Source of the DNA: Stenotrophomonas sp. WZN-1
GTDB lineage: Bacteria > Pseudomonadota > Gammaproteobacteria > Xanthomonadales > Xanthomonadaceae
Direction: 5' to 3'
DNA: 64,000 nucleotides
Assembly (NCBI RefSeq): GCF_002192255.1
Contig: NZ_CP021768.1
Span: 2,622,001-2,686,000 of the forward strand
Numbering within the stretch: the first letter of the stretch is position 1; every line of letters begins with the position of its first letter. Of the stretch, positions 34,684 through 43,040 are shown piece after piece. The notes under the pieces were generated by a model. It was not told the DNA's origin and searched no databases. It was given only the letters and a program-made list of their open reading frames with translations. The position numbers and the translations under genes are program-made.

Positions 34684-34702
34684 TGTCAAACCTGTTTTGA
34701 CA
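34684..34702. promoter_or_regulatory. Inverted repeat in LysR/MFS gap
   Basis: TGTCAAA-CCTGT-TTTGACA, a perfect 7-bp inverted repeat immediately upstream of the LysR start and between divergent promoters. TTTGACA could also serve as a -35 box. Likely the LysR operator. Confidence 0.65.
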
Positions 34703-34712
34703 ATGGATCATC

Positions 34713-35609
34713 ATGGTCAGCCTCGATCGCTTCGATATCTTCCGCGCCGTGGTCGAGGCCGGCAGCCTGACCGCCGCCGCCGACCGCCTGGGCCTGAGCC
34801 GCGCGGTGGTCAGCTTCAACCTGAAGCGGCTGGAGCAGGAGCTGGGCGTGACCCTGCTGCTGCGCAGTACCCGTCACCTGGCCCTGACCGACGCCGGCGA
34901 GCATTTCCTGCAGCACTGCGTGCAGGCGTTGGATGCCGCGCAGGCGGCGATCGATGCCGCGCGCCGCGACCAGCACCAGCTGCAGGGCGTGCTGCGCCTG
35001 ACCACTACGCCGGAGTACGCCCAGCTACGCTTGATTCCGGCGTTGGAGGCGTTCCGTGCGCGGCATCCGGCCCTGCAGCTGCACCTGTCGACCTCACCGG
35101 CGCCGGCCGACCTGATTCCCGAACGCTTCGATCTGGCCATCCGCCTCGGCCGCCTGCCCGATTCGGGCCTGCATGCCAGTGAACTGGAACGGCACCCACT
35201 GTGCGCGGTGGCAGCTCCGTGCCTGCTGGCACGCCTGCCCTCTGCCAATGCTGTCGACGACCCGGTGCAGCTGGGCGCCCTGCCCCGCCTCGGCTACCCG
35301 CGCCTGGCCGACGTGCCGGTGGTCGCGCCCGATGGTAGCGACGCCTTGTTTGCCACCAACCCGGGCAATGCAGTGGTGCGCGTGGACGGCGCCAGCAGCC
35401 TGCGCGCCTTCGCCGTGGCCGGTGCCGGGGTCACCGTACTGCCACGCTGGCTGATCGAGGACGACCTGGCCCAGGATCGCCTGCGCCCGGTGTTGCGCCA
35501 GCACCGCTTCCCGCAGCAGAGTGTGTACGCGGTCTACCCCCACAGCGCGCAGCCCTCACCGAAGGTGCGGCAGCTGATCGATTTCCTGCGCGGGTGGTTC
35601 GTCACCTGA
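34713..35609 (+). CDS. LysR-family transcriptional regulator
   Basis: 298 residues. 'DIFRAVVEAGSLTAAADRLGLSRAVVSFNLKRLEQELG' forms the DNA-binding helix-turn-helix; the effector domain begins at about 88 ('GVLRLTTTPEYAQLRLIPALEAF') and has the Arg-rich 'RVDGASSLRAFAVAGAGVTVLPRW' loop. It is of the CrgA-like type that often regulates an adjacent exporter. Divergent from the MFS gene, with an operator candidate at 34684-34702. The stop TGA is the first base pair of a long palindrome. Confidence 0.93.
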   Translation: MVSLDRFDIFRAVVEAGSLTAAADRLGLSRAVVSFNLKRLEQELGVTLLLRSTRHLALTDAGEHFLQHCVQALDAAQAAIDAARRDQHQLQGVLRLTTTPEYAQLRLIPALEAFRARHPALQLHLSTSPAPADLIPERFDLAIRLGRLPDSGLHASELERHPLCAVAAPCLLARLPSANAVDDPVQLGALPRLGYPRLADVPVVAPDGSDALFATNPGNAVVRVDGASSLRAFAVAGAGVTVLPRWLIEDDLAQDRLRPVLRQHRFPQQSVYAVYPHSAQPSPKVRQLIDFLRGWFVT

Positions 35610-35672
35610 AAAGGGGACGGAGGGGATCAAGTCGTTTATGCATAAACGACTTGATCCCCTCCGTCTCCTTTT
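35609..35672. terminator. 64-nt palindrome acting as bidirectional terminator
   Basis: AAAAGGGGACGGAGGGGATC... to ATG at 35640 pairs with its complement 35641-35672, with one G-T mismatch and no loop (centre ATGCAT). TTTTTT follows on plus and TTTTC on minus, so it can end both the LysR gene and the convergent GH3 gene. From memory, similar GACGGAGGGGAT palindromes recur in Xanthomonadaceae. Confidence 0.75.
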
Positions 35673-35707
35673 TTGCATGGCCCCTTGCGGGGCCATGCCT
35701 TCAAGCC

Positions 35708-38503
35708 TCAGCGCAGCACCTGCTCCACCAGCTGCACGTCCACCGTCTGCAGCGGCTCGGCGGCGTTGCGCGACAGCTGCACCTGGTAGGTGCCGCCATC
35801 GATCTTCCACCGGCGGGCCTGCGCATCGTAGTGGGCCAGGGTCTTCGGCTCGGCTTCGATGCGGATGCGGCGCTGTTCGCCCGGCTGCAGGGTCACCTTG
35901 TCGTAGCCGATCAGGCGGATCGGCGTGGTGCTGCCGGCCGGCAGCTTCAAGTACAGCTGGGCCACGTCGGCACCGGCGCGCTTGCCGGTGTTGCGGATGT
36001 CGACGCTGGCGACCAGGCGCGAGCCTTCCACGCTCACCTTCAGGTTTTCATAGGCGAACGAGGTGTAGGACAGGCCATGGCCGAAGGCGAAGGTCGGGGT
36101 CAGGCCCTTGGCCGCCATCCACTTGTAGCCGACGTTGGCGCCTTCGATATCGAAATCGAATACATCACCGAACGGCTTGGCCGGCTTGAAGCCGAGGCCG
36201 TCGATGTGCGGGCGCGGCAACTGCGATTCGTCCACCACCCAGGTCACCGGCAGGCGGCCGGACGGATTGGCCTGGCCGGTCAGCAGCGCGGCGATGCCTT
36301 CGCCACCGCGAATGCCCGGGTACCAGGCCTGCAGCATCGCCGGCACCTGCGCCAGCCACGGCGTGCGCACCGGGCCGTTGGTTTCCAGCACCAGCACGGT
36401 CTTCGGGTTGGCCTTGGCCACGGCCGAGATCAGGGCATCCTGGTTGTCCGGCAGCTGCATGTCCGGCAGGTCCACCGATTCGGCCGCCCACTGGGTGGCG
36501 AACACGATGGCCACGTCGGCCTGCGCGGCTGCCTTGGCCGCCGCGGCGGCATTGCTGCCATCCACATATTCGATGGTCGCGTCCGGACGCGCCGCACGCA
36601 GCGATTCCAGCGGCGAGGACGGGTGGAAGATCACCGGGCCCGGCCAGGTGGTCGGCAGCACGCCCGGCACTGCGTTGGTGCCCTTGGCGGTCACGCCCAC
36701 CATCGATGAACCGCCACCGCCGATCACGCCCTTGTCGGCATGACCGCCGATGATGACGATGCGCTTCACGCTGTCGGCCAGCGGCAGCAGGTTGCCTTCA
36801 TTGCGCAGCAGCACGCTGCCTTCTTCCACCGTGCGCTGGGCGACGGCGAAACCGGCCTCGGCGTCGACCTTCTGGTGCTGCGGCGGGTTGTCGAAATTGC
36901 CGTGCAGGAACATCGTGCGCAGGATGCGCGCCACCATGTCGTTCAGGCGCGCCTGCGGCACCACGCCACCGTGCACGGCCAGGCGCAGCGGCTCATCGAA
37001 GAACACCGCTGCATCGAACACTTCACCGGCCGACTGCTGGTCCAGGCCGGCCAGCGCCGCCTTGGAACCGCTGTGCACGCCGCCCCAGTCGGACATCACG
37101 AAACCGGGGAACTTCCATTCCTGCTTCAGCACCTGGTTCATCAGGTAGCCGTTCTCGCAGCCGTAGGTGCCATTGATCTTGTTGTACGAGCACATCGCCA
37201 CGCCCGGGCGGCCAGCCTCCAGCGCGATCTCGAAGGCCAGCAGGTCCGACTCGTGCATGGCCTGTTCGCCGATGCGCACGTCGTGGAAGTTGCGGCGGGT
37301 CTCCATGTCGTTCAGCGCGAAATGCTTCATCGACGAGATCACGTGCTGGCTCTGCACGCCCTGGATCAGCGCACCGACCATCGAACCGGCCAGCAGCGGA
37401 TCTTCACCGGCATATTCGAAGTTGCGGCCGTTGCGCGGGTCGCGCTGCAGGTTGACGCTGCCCGACAGCAGGATGTTGAAGCGCTGCTGCCACGCCTCGC
37501 GGCCCATGGTCGCGCCACCCGCGAAGGCGACTTCGCGGTTCCAGCTGGAGGCGGTGGATGGACCCGAGGGCATGGCCGTGGCGAAATCGCCCGGACGGAT
37601 GCCCCCCGGATTGGTCACGCCGACGCCGGCATCGGCCGACTGCTGCGACGGAATGCCCAGGCGCGCCACGCCCGGCACGAAACCGGCCGACCCGACCGCA
37701 CCTTCCGGCAGCGGGCCACCATCCTTGCCCAGCCCGAAGTAGCTGTGCAGCATCTGGAACTTCTCATCCTCGGTCATCGCCTTCAGCAGCAGCGCAGCGC
37801 GCGCATCGGCGTTGAGGGTGGTGTCCATCCACGGCGTGTCGCCGTGCTTGTCGGCGGCGTAGGCCAGGGTCAACAGCGTGGCACGCAGAGTGCTGCCTTC
37901 CACCTTGAACGGTGCACTGCTGGCGGCCTGGAAGCCGTCGCTGAAATAGCTGGCATCCGCTTCCAGCGCCACACGCGCCGGATCGAAGCCGGCGGCCTTG
38001 GCCGATTCACCGGCCACCGCGCCAAGCAGCACCGCCGGTGCGCCCAGCCGCGAGCGCGTGACCAGCGCCGGCAGCTGTGCGGCACCTGCGCCGGCATCGG
38101 TGTAGACCGCCACGGTGTGGCGGCCGTCGTCCAGGCGCAGGTAGTTCAGGCTTGGCTGGTCGGGGCCGGATTCAGCGGCGATCGGCAGCCGGGTCAGCAC
38201 AGCCTGGCCTCGCTGGATGTGGCCATCGTCCTTGCCAGCGGCAATGAAGCGGTACTCGTAGCCCAGGCCGTCGGCCAGCACCTGCAGCGGATCGACCTGG
38301 CCGATGCCGCGCTGCACCTGGCGCACGCTCACCGCGTCCACCTTCAGGCTCTTCAGCTGGGCGGCCAGGGCCGGCATCGCCTCGGCGGTCGGGGCCTGTT
38401 CCAGGGTCAACACGGTGAACGCCGCAGGATCGGCCCAGGCCGGGGCGGCGAGTGCGGCAGACAGGGCCAGGGACAGTGCAAGCGGCTTTGTAAACGTTTT
38501 CAT
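35708..38503 (-). CDS. Periplasmic GH3 beta-glucosidase with an extra N-terminal EEP-like domain
   Basis: 931 residues. Signal peptide 1-24 (LSLALSAALAAPAWA). Residues 26-215 form an extra domain that reads like a degenerate endonuclease/exonuclease/phosphatase fold (LKSLKVDAVSVRQVQRG, GQAVLTRLPIAAE). GH3 proper starts near 224: 'LNADARAALLLKAMTEDEKFQML', 'KHFALNDMETRR', and the catalytic nucleophile Asp472 in 'FVMSDWGG'. Then the GH3 C-domain (GGGGSSMVGV, 'TNGPVRTPWL') and a fibronectin-III-like tail with 'GYDKVTLQPGEQRRI'. It releases terminal beta-linked sugars. Start at MKTFTKP gives the signal peptide. It stands alone; no sugar regulator or transporter adjoins it. Confidence 0.9.
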   Translation of the reverse strand: MKTFTKPLALSLALSAALAAPAWADPAAFTVLTLEQAPTAEAMPALAAQLKSLKVDAVSVRQVQRGIGQVDPLQVLADGLGYEYRFIAAGKDDGHIQRGQAVLTRLPIAAESGPDQPSLNYLRLDDGRHTVAVYTDAGAGAAQLPALVTRSRLGAPAVLLGAVAGESAKAAGFDPARVALEADASYFSDGFQAASSAPFKVEGSTLRATLLTLAYAADKHGDTPWMDTTLNADARAALLLKAMTEDEKFQMLHSYFGLGKDGGPLPEGAVGSAGFVPGVARLGIPSQQSADAGVGVTNPGGIRPGDFATAMPSGPSTASSWNREVAFAGGATMGREAWQQRFNILLSGSVNLQRDPRNGRNFEYAGEDPLLAGSMVGALIQGVQSQHVISSMKHFALNDMETRRNFHDVRIGEQAMHESDLLAFEIALEAGRPGVAMCSYNKINGTYGCENGYLMNQVLKQEWKFPGFVMSDWGGVHSGSKAALAGLDQQSAGEVFDAAVFFDEPLRLAVHGGVVPQARLNDMVARILRTMFLHGNFDNPPQHQKVDAEAGFAVAQRTVEEGSVLLRNEGNLLPLADSVKRIVIIGGHADKGVIGGGGSSMVGVTAKGTNAVPGVLPTTWPGPVIFHPSSPLESLRAARPDATIEYVDGSNAAAAAKAAAQADVAIVFATQWAAESVDLPDMQLPDNQDALISAVAKANPKTVLVLETNGPVRTPWLAQVPAMLQAWYPGIRGGEGIAALLTGQANPSGRLPVTWVVDESQLPRPHIDGLGFKPAKPFGDVFDFDIEGANVGYKWMAAKGLTPTFAFGHGLSYTSFAYENLKVSVEGSRLVASVDIRNTGKRAGADVAQLYLKLPAGSTTPIRLIGYDKVTLQPGEQRRIRIEAEPKTLAHYDAQARRWKIDGGTYQVQLSRNAAEPLQTVDVQLVEQVLR

Positions 38504-38840
38504 CGGCAGGCGTAATTCCGTTGCCAAGGCAATCGGTCCAGGGAAAGTGCCGCCGAAGGGTGCAGCGTTCATGCCGCGCAGGGGTTGCCAGGCAACGTCC
38601 CGCAGGCCGAAGGACGGGCCGGTCTGCGCGCGGGACCCTCCTCCCGGCGTGACAACCTGCCTGCCCGGGCCGCGCAGGGCGACCCAATCATGTGAAGATT
38701 GTGCGAGGGCGTTCACACCTGTCAACAGGACCTAAGTCACAGGGGCAACCCGGCCAGCGGTTATCAGGGCATCACCGGCGGTCATCAGTGCCCCGCACGC
38801 GGCTGCCGATAATGGAGATCCCTGGCCACGAACCGAGCTC

Positions 38841-39275
38841 ATGACCGTCCATCGCGACTTCGACCATCTCTGGCGTGACCGCTGCGATACGTCCAGCCAG
38901 CGCGCGCCGCGCGTGTTGATCCGGGTGTTCGTGGCCCCGGGTGAGCTGGAGCGCAGCGTGGCGTTCTATGAGCAGTTGCAGGGTGTGGTGGCCGATGCGG
39001 GCTTCCCGTTCCCGGAAGCCGGGCTGCGCCTGGCCATGGTCGGCGCCTTCCTGCTGATCGAGGGCAGCGAGGCGGCGCTGGCACCGTTCACCTCGACCAC
39101 GGGGACGCTGCTGGTCGATGACGTCCGGCCCTATCACGACAAACTGGTCGCCGCCGGCGCCGAGATCATCTTCCCGCTGCAGGTGGTCCCGACCGGGGCG
39201 GCGTTCAATGCGGTGCATCCCGATGGCACCGTGGTCGAGTACGTGCATCACCGGCCGGATCCGCACGGGCGCTGA
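38841..39275 (+). CDS. VOC (glyoxalase/bleomycin-resistance) family protein
   Basis: 144 residues. beta-alpha-beta-beta-beta modules: 'RVLIRVFVAPGELERSVAFYEQLQGV' and the second module 'TGTLLVDDVRPYHDKLVAAGAEIIF', ending 'NAVHPDGTVVEYVHHRP', whose Glu is the usual metal ligand. The first-half metal ligand position is not His (VLIRVF), so it may not be a classical glyoxalase. Members bind metals and act on or sequester small molecules. It is divergent from the GH3 gene across a ~340-bp gap. Confidence 0.82.
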   Translation: MTVHRDFDHLWRDRCDTSSQRAPRVLIRVFVAPGELERSVAFYEQLQGVVADAGFPFPEAGLRLAMVGAFLLIEGSEAALAPFTSTTGTLLVDDVRPYHDKLVAAGAEIIFPLQVVPTGAAFNAVHPDGTVVEYVHHRPDPHGR

Positions 39276-39530
39276 GGAGGCGCACGGCCGGGCTGCGCCC
39301 GGCACCGCCGAGGCAACATCAACGTCAACAGCCAGAGCAACAGCAAAAGCTGGATTTCTGCAGGCAGGCGGGGTGGGTCCGGTTGCGGGGGACGGCGCAA
39401 GTACGTCCATGTAGCCTCGGTCGCGCCATCCATGGCGCTCACGCCCCCGCAACCGGACCCACCCCGCCTTCGACAATCCGCCGCAATCTGCAGTAGATCC
39501 ACGCCAGGCGCGGATGCTCTTCGATCAATC
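39276..39530 (+). repeat. ~100-bp hairpin element, copy C, and remnants
   Basis: This 326-bp gene-free gap holds a CAACA/AACAGC triplet run (39313-39350), then a hairpin at 39367-39468 with arms GGCGGGGTGGGTCCGGTTGC and complement and an inner GCGCCATCCATGGCGC. Orientation is as copy A (6893-6994) and opposite to copy B. A decayed GTAG REP (GTAGATCCACGCCAGGCGCGGAT, 39493-39515) follows. Confidence 0.8.
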
Positions 39531-39595
39531 ATCGAATTAATCGATTTCGATGGAGATTCACCTATATATGACGTGATATGACGTGGATCTACAAT
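39531..39595 (+). promoter_or_regulatory. Promoter region of the AraC gene
   Basis: ATCGA-ATTAA-TCGAT palindrome (39531-39545), then two direct TATGACGTG copies 10 bp apart (39567 and 39577), then TACAAT (39590-39595) as a -10 box only 6 bp before the ATG at 39602. TATGAC at 39567 could be the -35 (17-bp spacing). The transcript would be leaderless or nearly so. Confidence 0.55.
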
Positions 39596-39601
39596 CCCTC
39601 C

Positions 39602-40282
39602 ATGTCCTCTCCCGCCCTGCCCTGGAATGGCACGCTGCTGCTGGATGCTCACGTGGCCGTGCTGCAGGGCCACGCCGGCGGCAGCGATACGCACGCGCAC
39701 TACGCCCATCAACTGTTGCTGAGCGACAGCACGCCCTGGCACGTCGAGATTGATGGCTTGCAGCAACAGGCCCAGCGGCTGTGGCTGCCCTCCTTCCAGC
39801 CGCACGCGATCCTGTCGGCGCCGGAAGCGGGCTGCACGGTGTTCCTTGAGCCGGCGCATGCCGACCTCGAACAGATCCAGCAGCACCTGCACACACTGCC
39901 CGGCAACGCGCTGGAGCTGCACGACTGGCTGCCACGACTGAGCCGCCCGCAACCGCTGGACCGCCGCGTGCAGGCGGCGCTGGCCCGTATCGCACAGCGC
40001 CTGCCCGGCCCGGTACCGGCCGCCGATATCGCCGAGGCGGCGCATCTGTCGGCCAGTCAGTTGCACCGGCGCTTCCAATCCGATCTGGCGGTGACCTTGC
40101 GCGGCTGGGTGCTGTGGCAACGGCTGCGCCGCGCGCTGATGCATCATCTGCGCGGGCACAGCCTGACCGACAGCGCGCATGCGGCCGGATTCGCCGACCT
40201 GGCCCATCTGTCACGCAACCTGCGCCGCATGTTCGGCATCGGTGCCGCACAGCTGCAGGGCCTGCAGCTGCAGGCGGCCTGA
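39602..40282 (+). CDS. AraC-family transcriptional regulator
   Basis: 226 residues. N-terminal cupin-like part (about 10-80) with 'HYAHQLLLSDSTPWHVEIDG', then an AraC domain at about 125-222 (VPAADIAEAAHLSASQLHRRF and 'LTDSAHAAGFADLAHLSRNLRRMFG'). The ATG giving MSSPALPW is taken because a -10 box ends 6 bp upstream; the ATG eight codons before it would overlap that box. It is convergent with the hydroxylase gene (9-bp gap) and may regulate something else. Confidence 0.85.
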   Translation: MSSPALPWNGTLLLDAHVAVLQGHAGGSDTHAHYAHQLLLSDSTPWHVEIDGLQQQAQRLWLPSFQPHAILSAPEAGCTVFLEPAHADLEQIQQHLHTLPGNALELHDWLPRLSRPQPLDRRVQAALARIAQRLPGPVPAADIAEAAHLSASQLHRRFQSDLAVTLRGWVLWQRLRRALMHHLRGHSLTDSAHAAGFADLAHLSRNLRRMFGIGAAQLQGLQLQAA

Positions 40283-40291
40283 CACGGCTGA

Positions 40292-41182
40292 TCATCCGCG
40301 CCCGCGCAACCCTTCCGGCAACTCCGGCACCTCGCCATACGGCAGTTCTCGGAACGGCGCCAGCAGCTGCCCGAGATAATCGCGCGGATAGTCCGGCTGG
40401 CTGCCGATGCCGAGGTCGCGTTGCTGCAGCCGATAGCCGGGCGCATCGAAGGCGGTCCCCAGCAGGTGGTCCCAGACAGTCAGGAACAAGCCGAAGTTGA
40501 CGTCGCCGGCGGTGCCGTAACGCATGTGGTGGAAGCGGTGCAGCGGCGCCCAGGCCATCACCCGGCCCAGCACACCCGGGCGCATGTCCACGTTGGAATG
40601 CTGCAGCAGCAGCTGGATGGCAATGGCGAAGGCCAGCACCGCGGCCACCGGCATCGGCAGGCCCAGCACCAGCAGCGGCAGCACGCCACCGACGGCTTCG
40701 GCCGCCTGGTGCAGCGGGTGTTTCATCAGGCCGTTGAAGCCGTACATGCGGGTGACGCTGTGATGCACCGCGTGCAACCGCCACAGCCAGCCAATGCGAT
40801 GGCTGGCGTAGTGCACCAGGGTGATGCCAAGGTCGGCGCAGACGATGGCCAGCAGTACCTGCAGAACAAACGGCCACTGCAGCGGCCACAGCTGCCACGG
40901 AATGAGCGCTGCCAGCAGCGGCACCGCGGCGATCGACAGCAGGTTCAGGCTTTCGTTGACCAGCGCATGCAGGGTGTCACGCAGGCTGTCGCCCTGGTCG
41001 TGGTTGAAGGCGGGGTCATACGGCCAGGCACGTTCGGCAGCGAACGAAACCGCGATGGCGACCGCCAGCAAGGCCAGCAGCCATAGCGGATCGCCGTGGA
41101 GGTGGCCGACCCAGACGACGGCGGCGGCAACGAAACCGAGCAGGAACAACGGGGCATACAGGCGGAGCATCCAGTGTTTCAT
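40292..41182 (-). CDS. Sterol desaturase/fatty acid hydroxylase superfamily membrane enzyme
   Basis: 296 residues with four or five membrane helices. The di-iron histidine boxes are complete: 'HYASH' (HX3H), 'HAVHH' (HX2HH) and 'HRFHH' (HX2HH). 'GWLWRLHAVHHSVTRMYGFNGLMKHPLH' is typical of the bacterial branch. Enzymes of this family hydroxylate or desaturate sterols, fatty acids or alkyl chains using O2 and electrons. Substrate unknown. It is divergent from a LysR gene (about 175 bp between starts), which may control it. Start ATG at 41182 follows a plausible purine-rich site. Confidence 0.88.
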   Translation of the reverse strand: MKHWMLRLYAPLFLLGFVAAAVVWVGHLHGDPLWLLALLAVAIAVSFAAERAWPYDPAFNHDQGDSLRDTLHALVNESLNLLSIAAVPLLAALIPWQLWPLQWPFVLQVLLAIVCADLGITLVHYASHRIGWLWRLHAVHHSVTRMYGFNGLMKHPLHQAAEAVGGVLPLLVLGLPMPVAAVLAFAIAIQLLLQHSNVDMRPGVLGRVMAWAPLHRFHHMRYGTAGDVNFGLFLTVWDHLLGTAFDAPGYRLQQRDLGIGSQPDYPRDYLGQLLAPFRELPYGEVPELPEGLRGRG

Positions 41183-41324
41183 GGGCAACCCGAAACGTGA
41201 GGGGCCTGCATGCTGGCGCGGCGCGACGGTTGCGGGCTTGAACAAACGGCGCAACCCGGCGCGCTCCTGGTGGAGACCCACCGTGGTCGGCACCGCGTTT
41301 CCACATCCATGCATGGCCTGGATC

Positions 41325-41330
41325 TACAAT
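41325..41330 (+). promoter_or_regulatory. Candidate -10 box built on a REP end
   Basis: TACAAT within CATGCATGGCCTGGATCTACAAT; the CTAC is the complement of a GTAG REP head and the preceding ATCCATGCATGGCCTGGAT is a REP remnant. It lies 27 bp before the LysR ATG at 41358. Confidence 0.45.
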
Positions 41331-41357
41331 GGCGCCCTCATCGCGCCCGGGACCGGC

Positions 41358-42263
41358 ATGGATTCCTTCAACCTGATGCGCGCCTTCCGCCGCATCGTCG
41401 AACGCGGCGGGCTGGCCCGCGCCGCCGAAGACCTGGGCATGTCGCCCGCCGGGCTCAGCAAGCAGCTGCGCACGCTGGAAACGCACCTGGGCGTGGTGCT
41501 GCTGCAGCGGACCACGCGGCGCATGAGCCTGACCGAGACCGGCCATGCCTATTACCGCGAGTGCTGTCGCCTGCTCGACGAACTGGACGCATTGGAACGT
41601 GGCATCGCCGAACAGCGTGGCGAGGTGGCCGGGCGCCTGCGTGTCAATGCACCGCAATCGTTCGCACTAAGCACGCTGTCGCCGCTGCTGCCGCGCTTCC
41701 TGCAGCGGCATCCGCAGCTGTCGCTGGACCTGGTGATGGAAGACCGCCTGCTTGATGCGGTCGGTGAGGGTTTCGACGTGTCGTTGCGGCTGCGTGCCGA
41801 GCTGGATGACTCGCGGCTGGTGGCGCGCCGGCTGGCCTCGCTGCAACAGGTGCTGTGCGCGGCCCCGTCCTACCTGCAGCAGCACCCGGCACCGCAGGCG
41901 GTGGACGATCTGCAGGCACACAGCGTGCTGGCCTACAGCCTGTCCGACTCGCCCGGCAGCTGGCCGCTGCTCGGCCCGGATGGCCAGGTGACGATCACCC
42001 TGCCGGCACGCGTCACCGTCAACAACAGCCTGCTGCTGCGCGATCTTCTGGTGGCCGGCATGGGCATCGGCGCCCTGCCCTCGTTCCTGGCAGCACCGGC
42101 ACTGGCCCGTGGCGAACTGCAGCAGGTGCTGCCCGACCACCGCTATCCGCCGCGCTTCGTGCATGCGGTCTACCCTACCTCGCGCCACCTGCAGCCCAAG
42201 GTGCGCGCCTTCATCGATTTCCTGCACGCCGAGCTGCCCGGCTGCGCCGGCCTGGATTCGTAA
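41358..42263 (+). CDS. LysR-family transcriptional regulator
   Basis: 301 residues. DNA-binding part 'LMRAFRRIVERGGLARAAEDLGMSPAGLSKQLRTLETHLG', effector domain from about 92 ('GRLRVNAPQSFALSTLSPLLPRF', 'DVSLRLRAELDDSRLVARRL', 'LVAGMGIGALPSFL'). CrgA-like. Start at MDSFNLM; the in-frame open stretch upstream has no ribosome site. It is upstream of, and on the same strand as, the DsbA-like and cyclase genes (92-bp gap), and divergent from the hydroxylase; either could be its target. Confidence 0.92.
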   Translation: MDSFNLMRAFRRIVERGGLARAAEDLGMSPAGLSKQLRTLETHLGVVLLQRTTRRMSLTETGHAYYRECCRLLDELDALERGIAEQRGEVAGRLRVNAPQSFALSTLSPLLPRFLQRHPQLSLDLVMEDRLLDAVGEGFDVSLRLRAELDDSRLVARRLASLQQVLCAAPSYLQQHPAPQAVDDLQAHSVLAYSLSDSPGSWPLLGPDGQVTITLPARVTVNNSLLLRDLLVAGMGIGALPSFLAAPALARGELQQVLPDHRYPPRFVHAVYPTSRHLQPKVRAFIDFLHAELPGCAGLDS

Positions 42264-42355
42264 CCGCCAGCGAAAACTGAGCTGCCCGTGGCGTGCTGTT
42301 TCAACCACGCCGCGCTGCCTAACCTGCCGCCTCCCCTCTCATCGATGGCAGGCAG

Positions 42356-43006
42356 ATGTCTTCCGTTCCTTCCCCCGCGACCACCGTGCCGGTGGTCGAC
42401 TTCTTCCACGACGTGGTCTGCGGCTGGTGCTTCGTACTGGCCCCGCGCCTGCAGCAGGTCTCGGCCGAACTCGGCATCCAGGTGCACCATCGCAGCTTCG
42501 TGCTGCAGGACTCGCGCGCGCAGATGGTCGAGGTGTTCGGCTCGATGGAGCGCGCCAAGGCGATCATCCTGCGCCACTGGACCGACTGCGCCGCGCATGA
42601 AGACACCGCACGCATCGATATCGAAGGCATGCGTGCACAGGACTTCGAGTATCCGTCCGGCTGGCTCGGCGCACTGGCCTGCCAGGCCGCCGGCGTGCTC
42701 GGCGGCAATGATGCCCATGGCGCGATGTTCGACGCGGTGCAATGGGCGCACCTGCACCAGCACCGCAACATCGGCGATGCCGAAGTACTGCTGGATATCG
42801 CCGAAGCGCTGGGTCACCCGCGTGGCGCCTTCGCTGACCACATGCACAGCGACGCAGTACGCCAGCGCGTGCAGGCCGATCGTGCCGACGCCGCCGCCCT
42901 CGGCATCCGTTCCATTCCCACCGTGATCGGCGGCAACGGCCTGCGCCTGCAGACCCTGCCACTGCCGCAACTGCGCCAGGCCCTGGCGCCCCTGGTCGCG
43001 GCCTGA
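42356..43006 (+). CDS. DsbA/FrnE-like thioredoxin-fold protein
   Basis: 216 residues, no signal peptide. Thioredoxin fold with 'VDFFHDVVCGWCFVLAPRL' (CxxC as CGWC after the first strand), a helical insertion, and 'LGIRSIPTVIGG' with the cis-Pro loop. FrnE-like members act in the cytoplasm as disulfide isomerases or in polyketide-type chemistry; the HCCA-isomerase branch is close. It precedes the cyclase gene by 34 bp, so the two are probably co-transcribed. Confidence 0.85.
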   Translation: MSSVPSPATTVPVVDFFHDVVCGWCFVLAPRLQQVSAELGIQVHHRSFVLQDSRAQMVEVFGSMERAKAIILRHWTDCAAHEDTARIDIEGMRAQDFEYPSGWLGALACQAAGVLGGNDAHGAMFDAVQWAHLHQHRNIGDAEVLLDIAEALGHPRGAFADHMHSDAVRQRVQADRADAAALGIRSIPTVIGGNGLRLQTLPLPQLRQALAPLVAA

Positions 43007-43040
43007 GCCGCACCCTCCCCACCCTGCAAGGAGATTCCCC

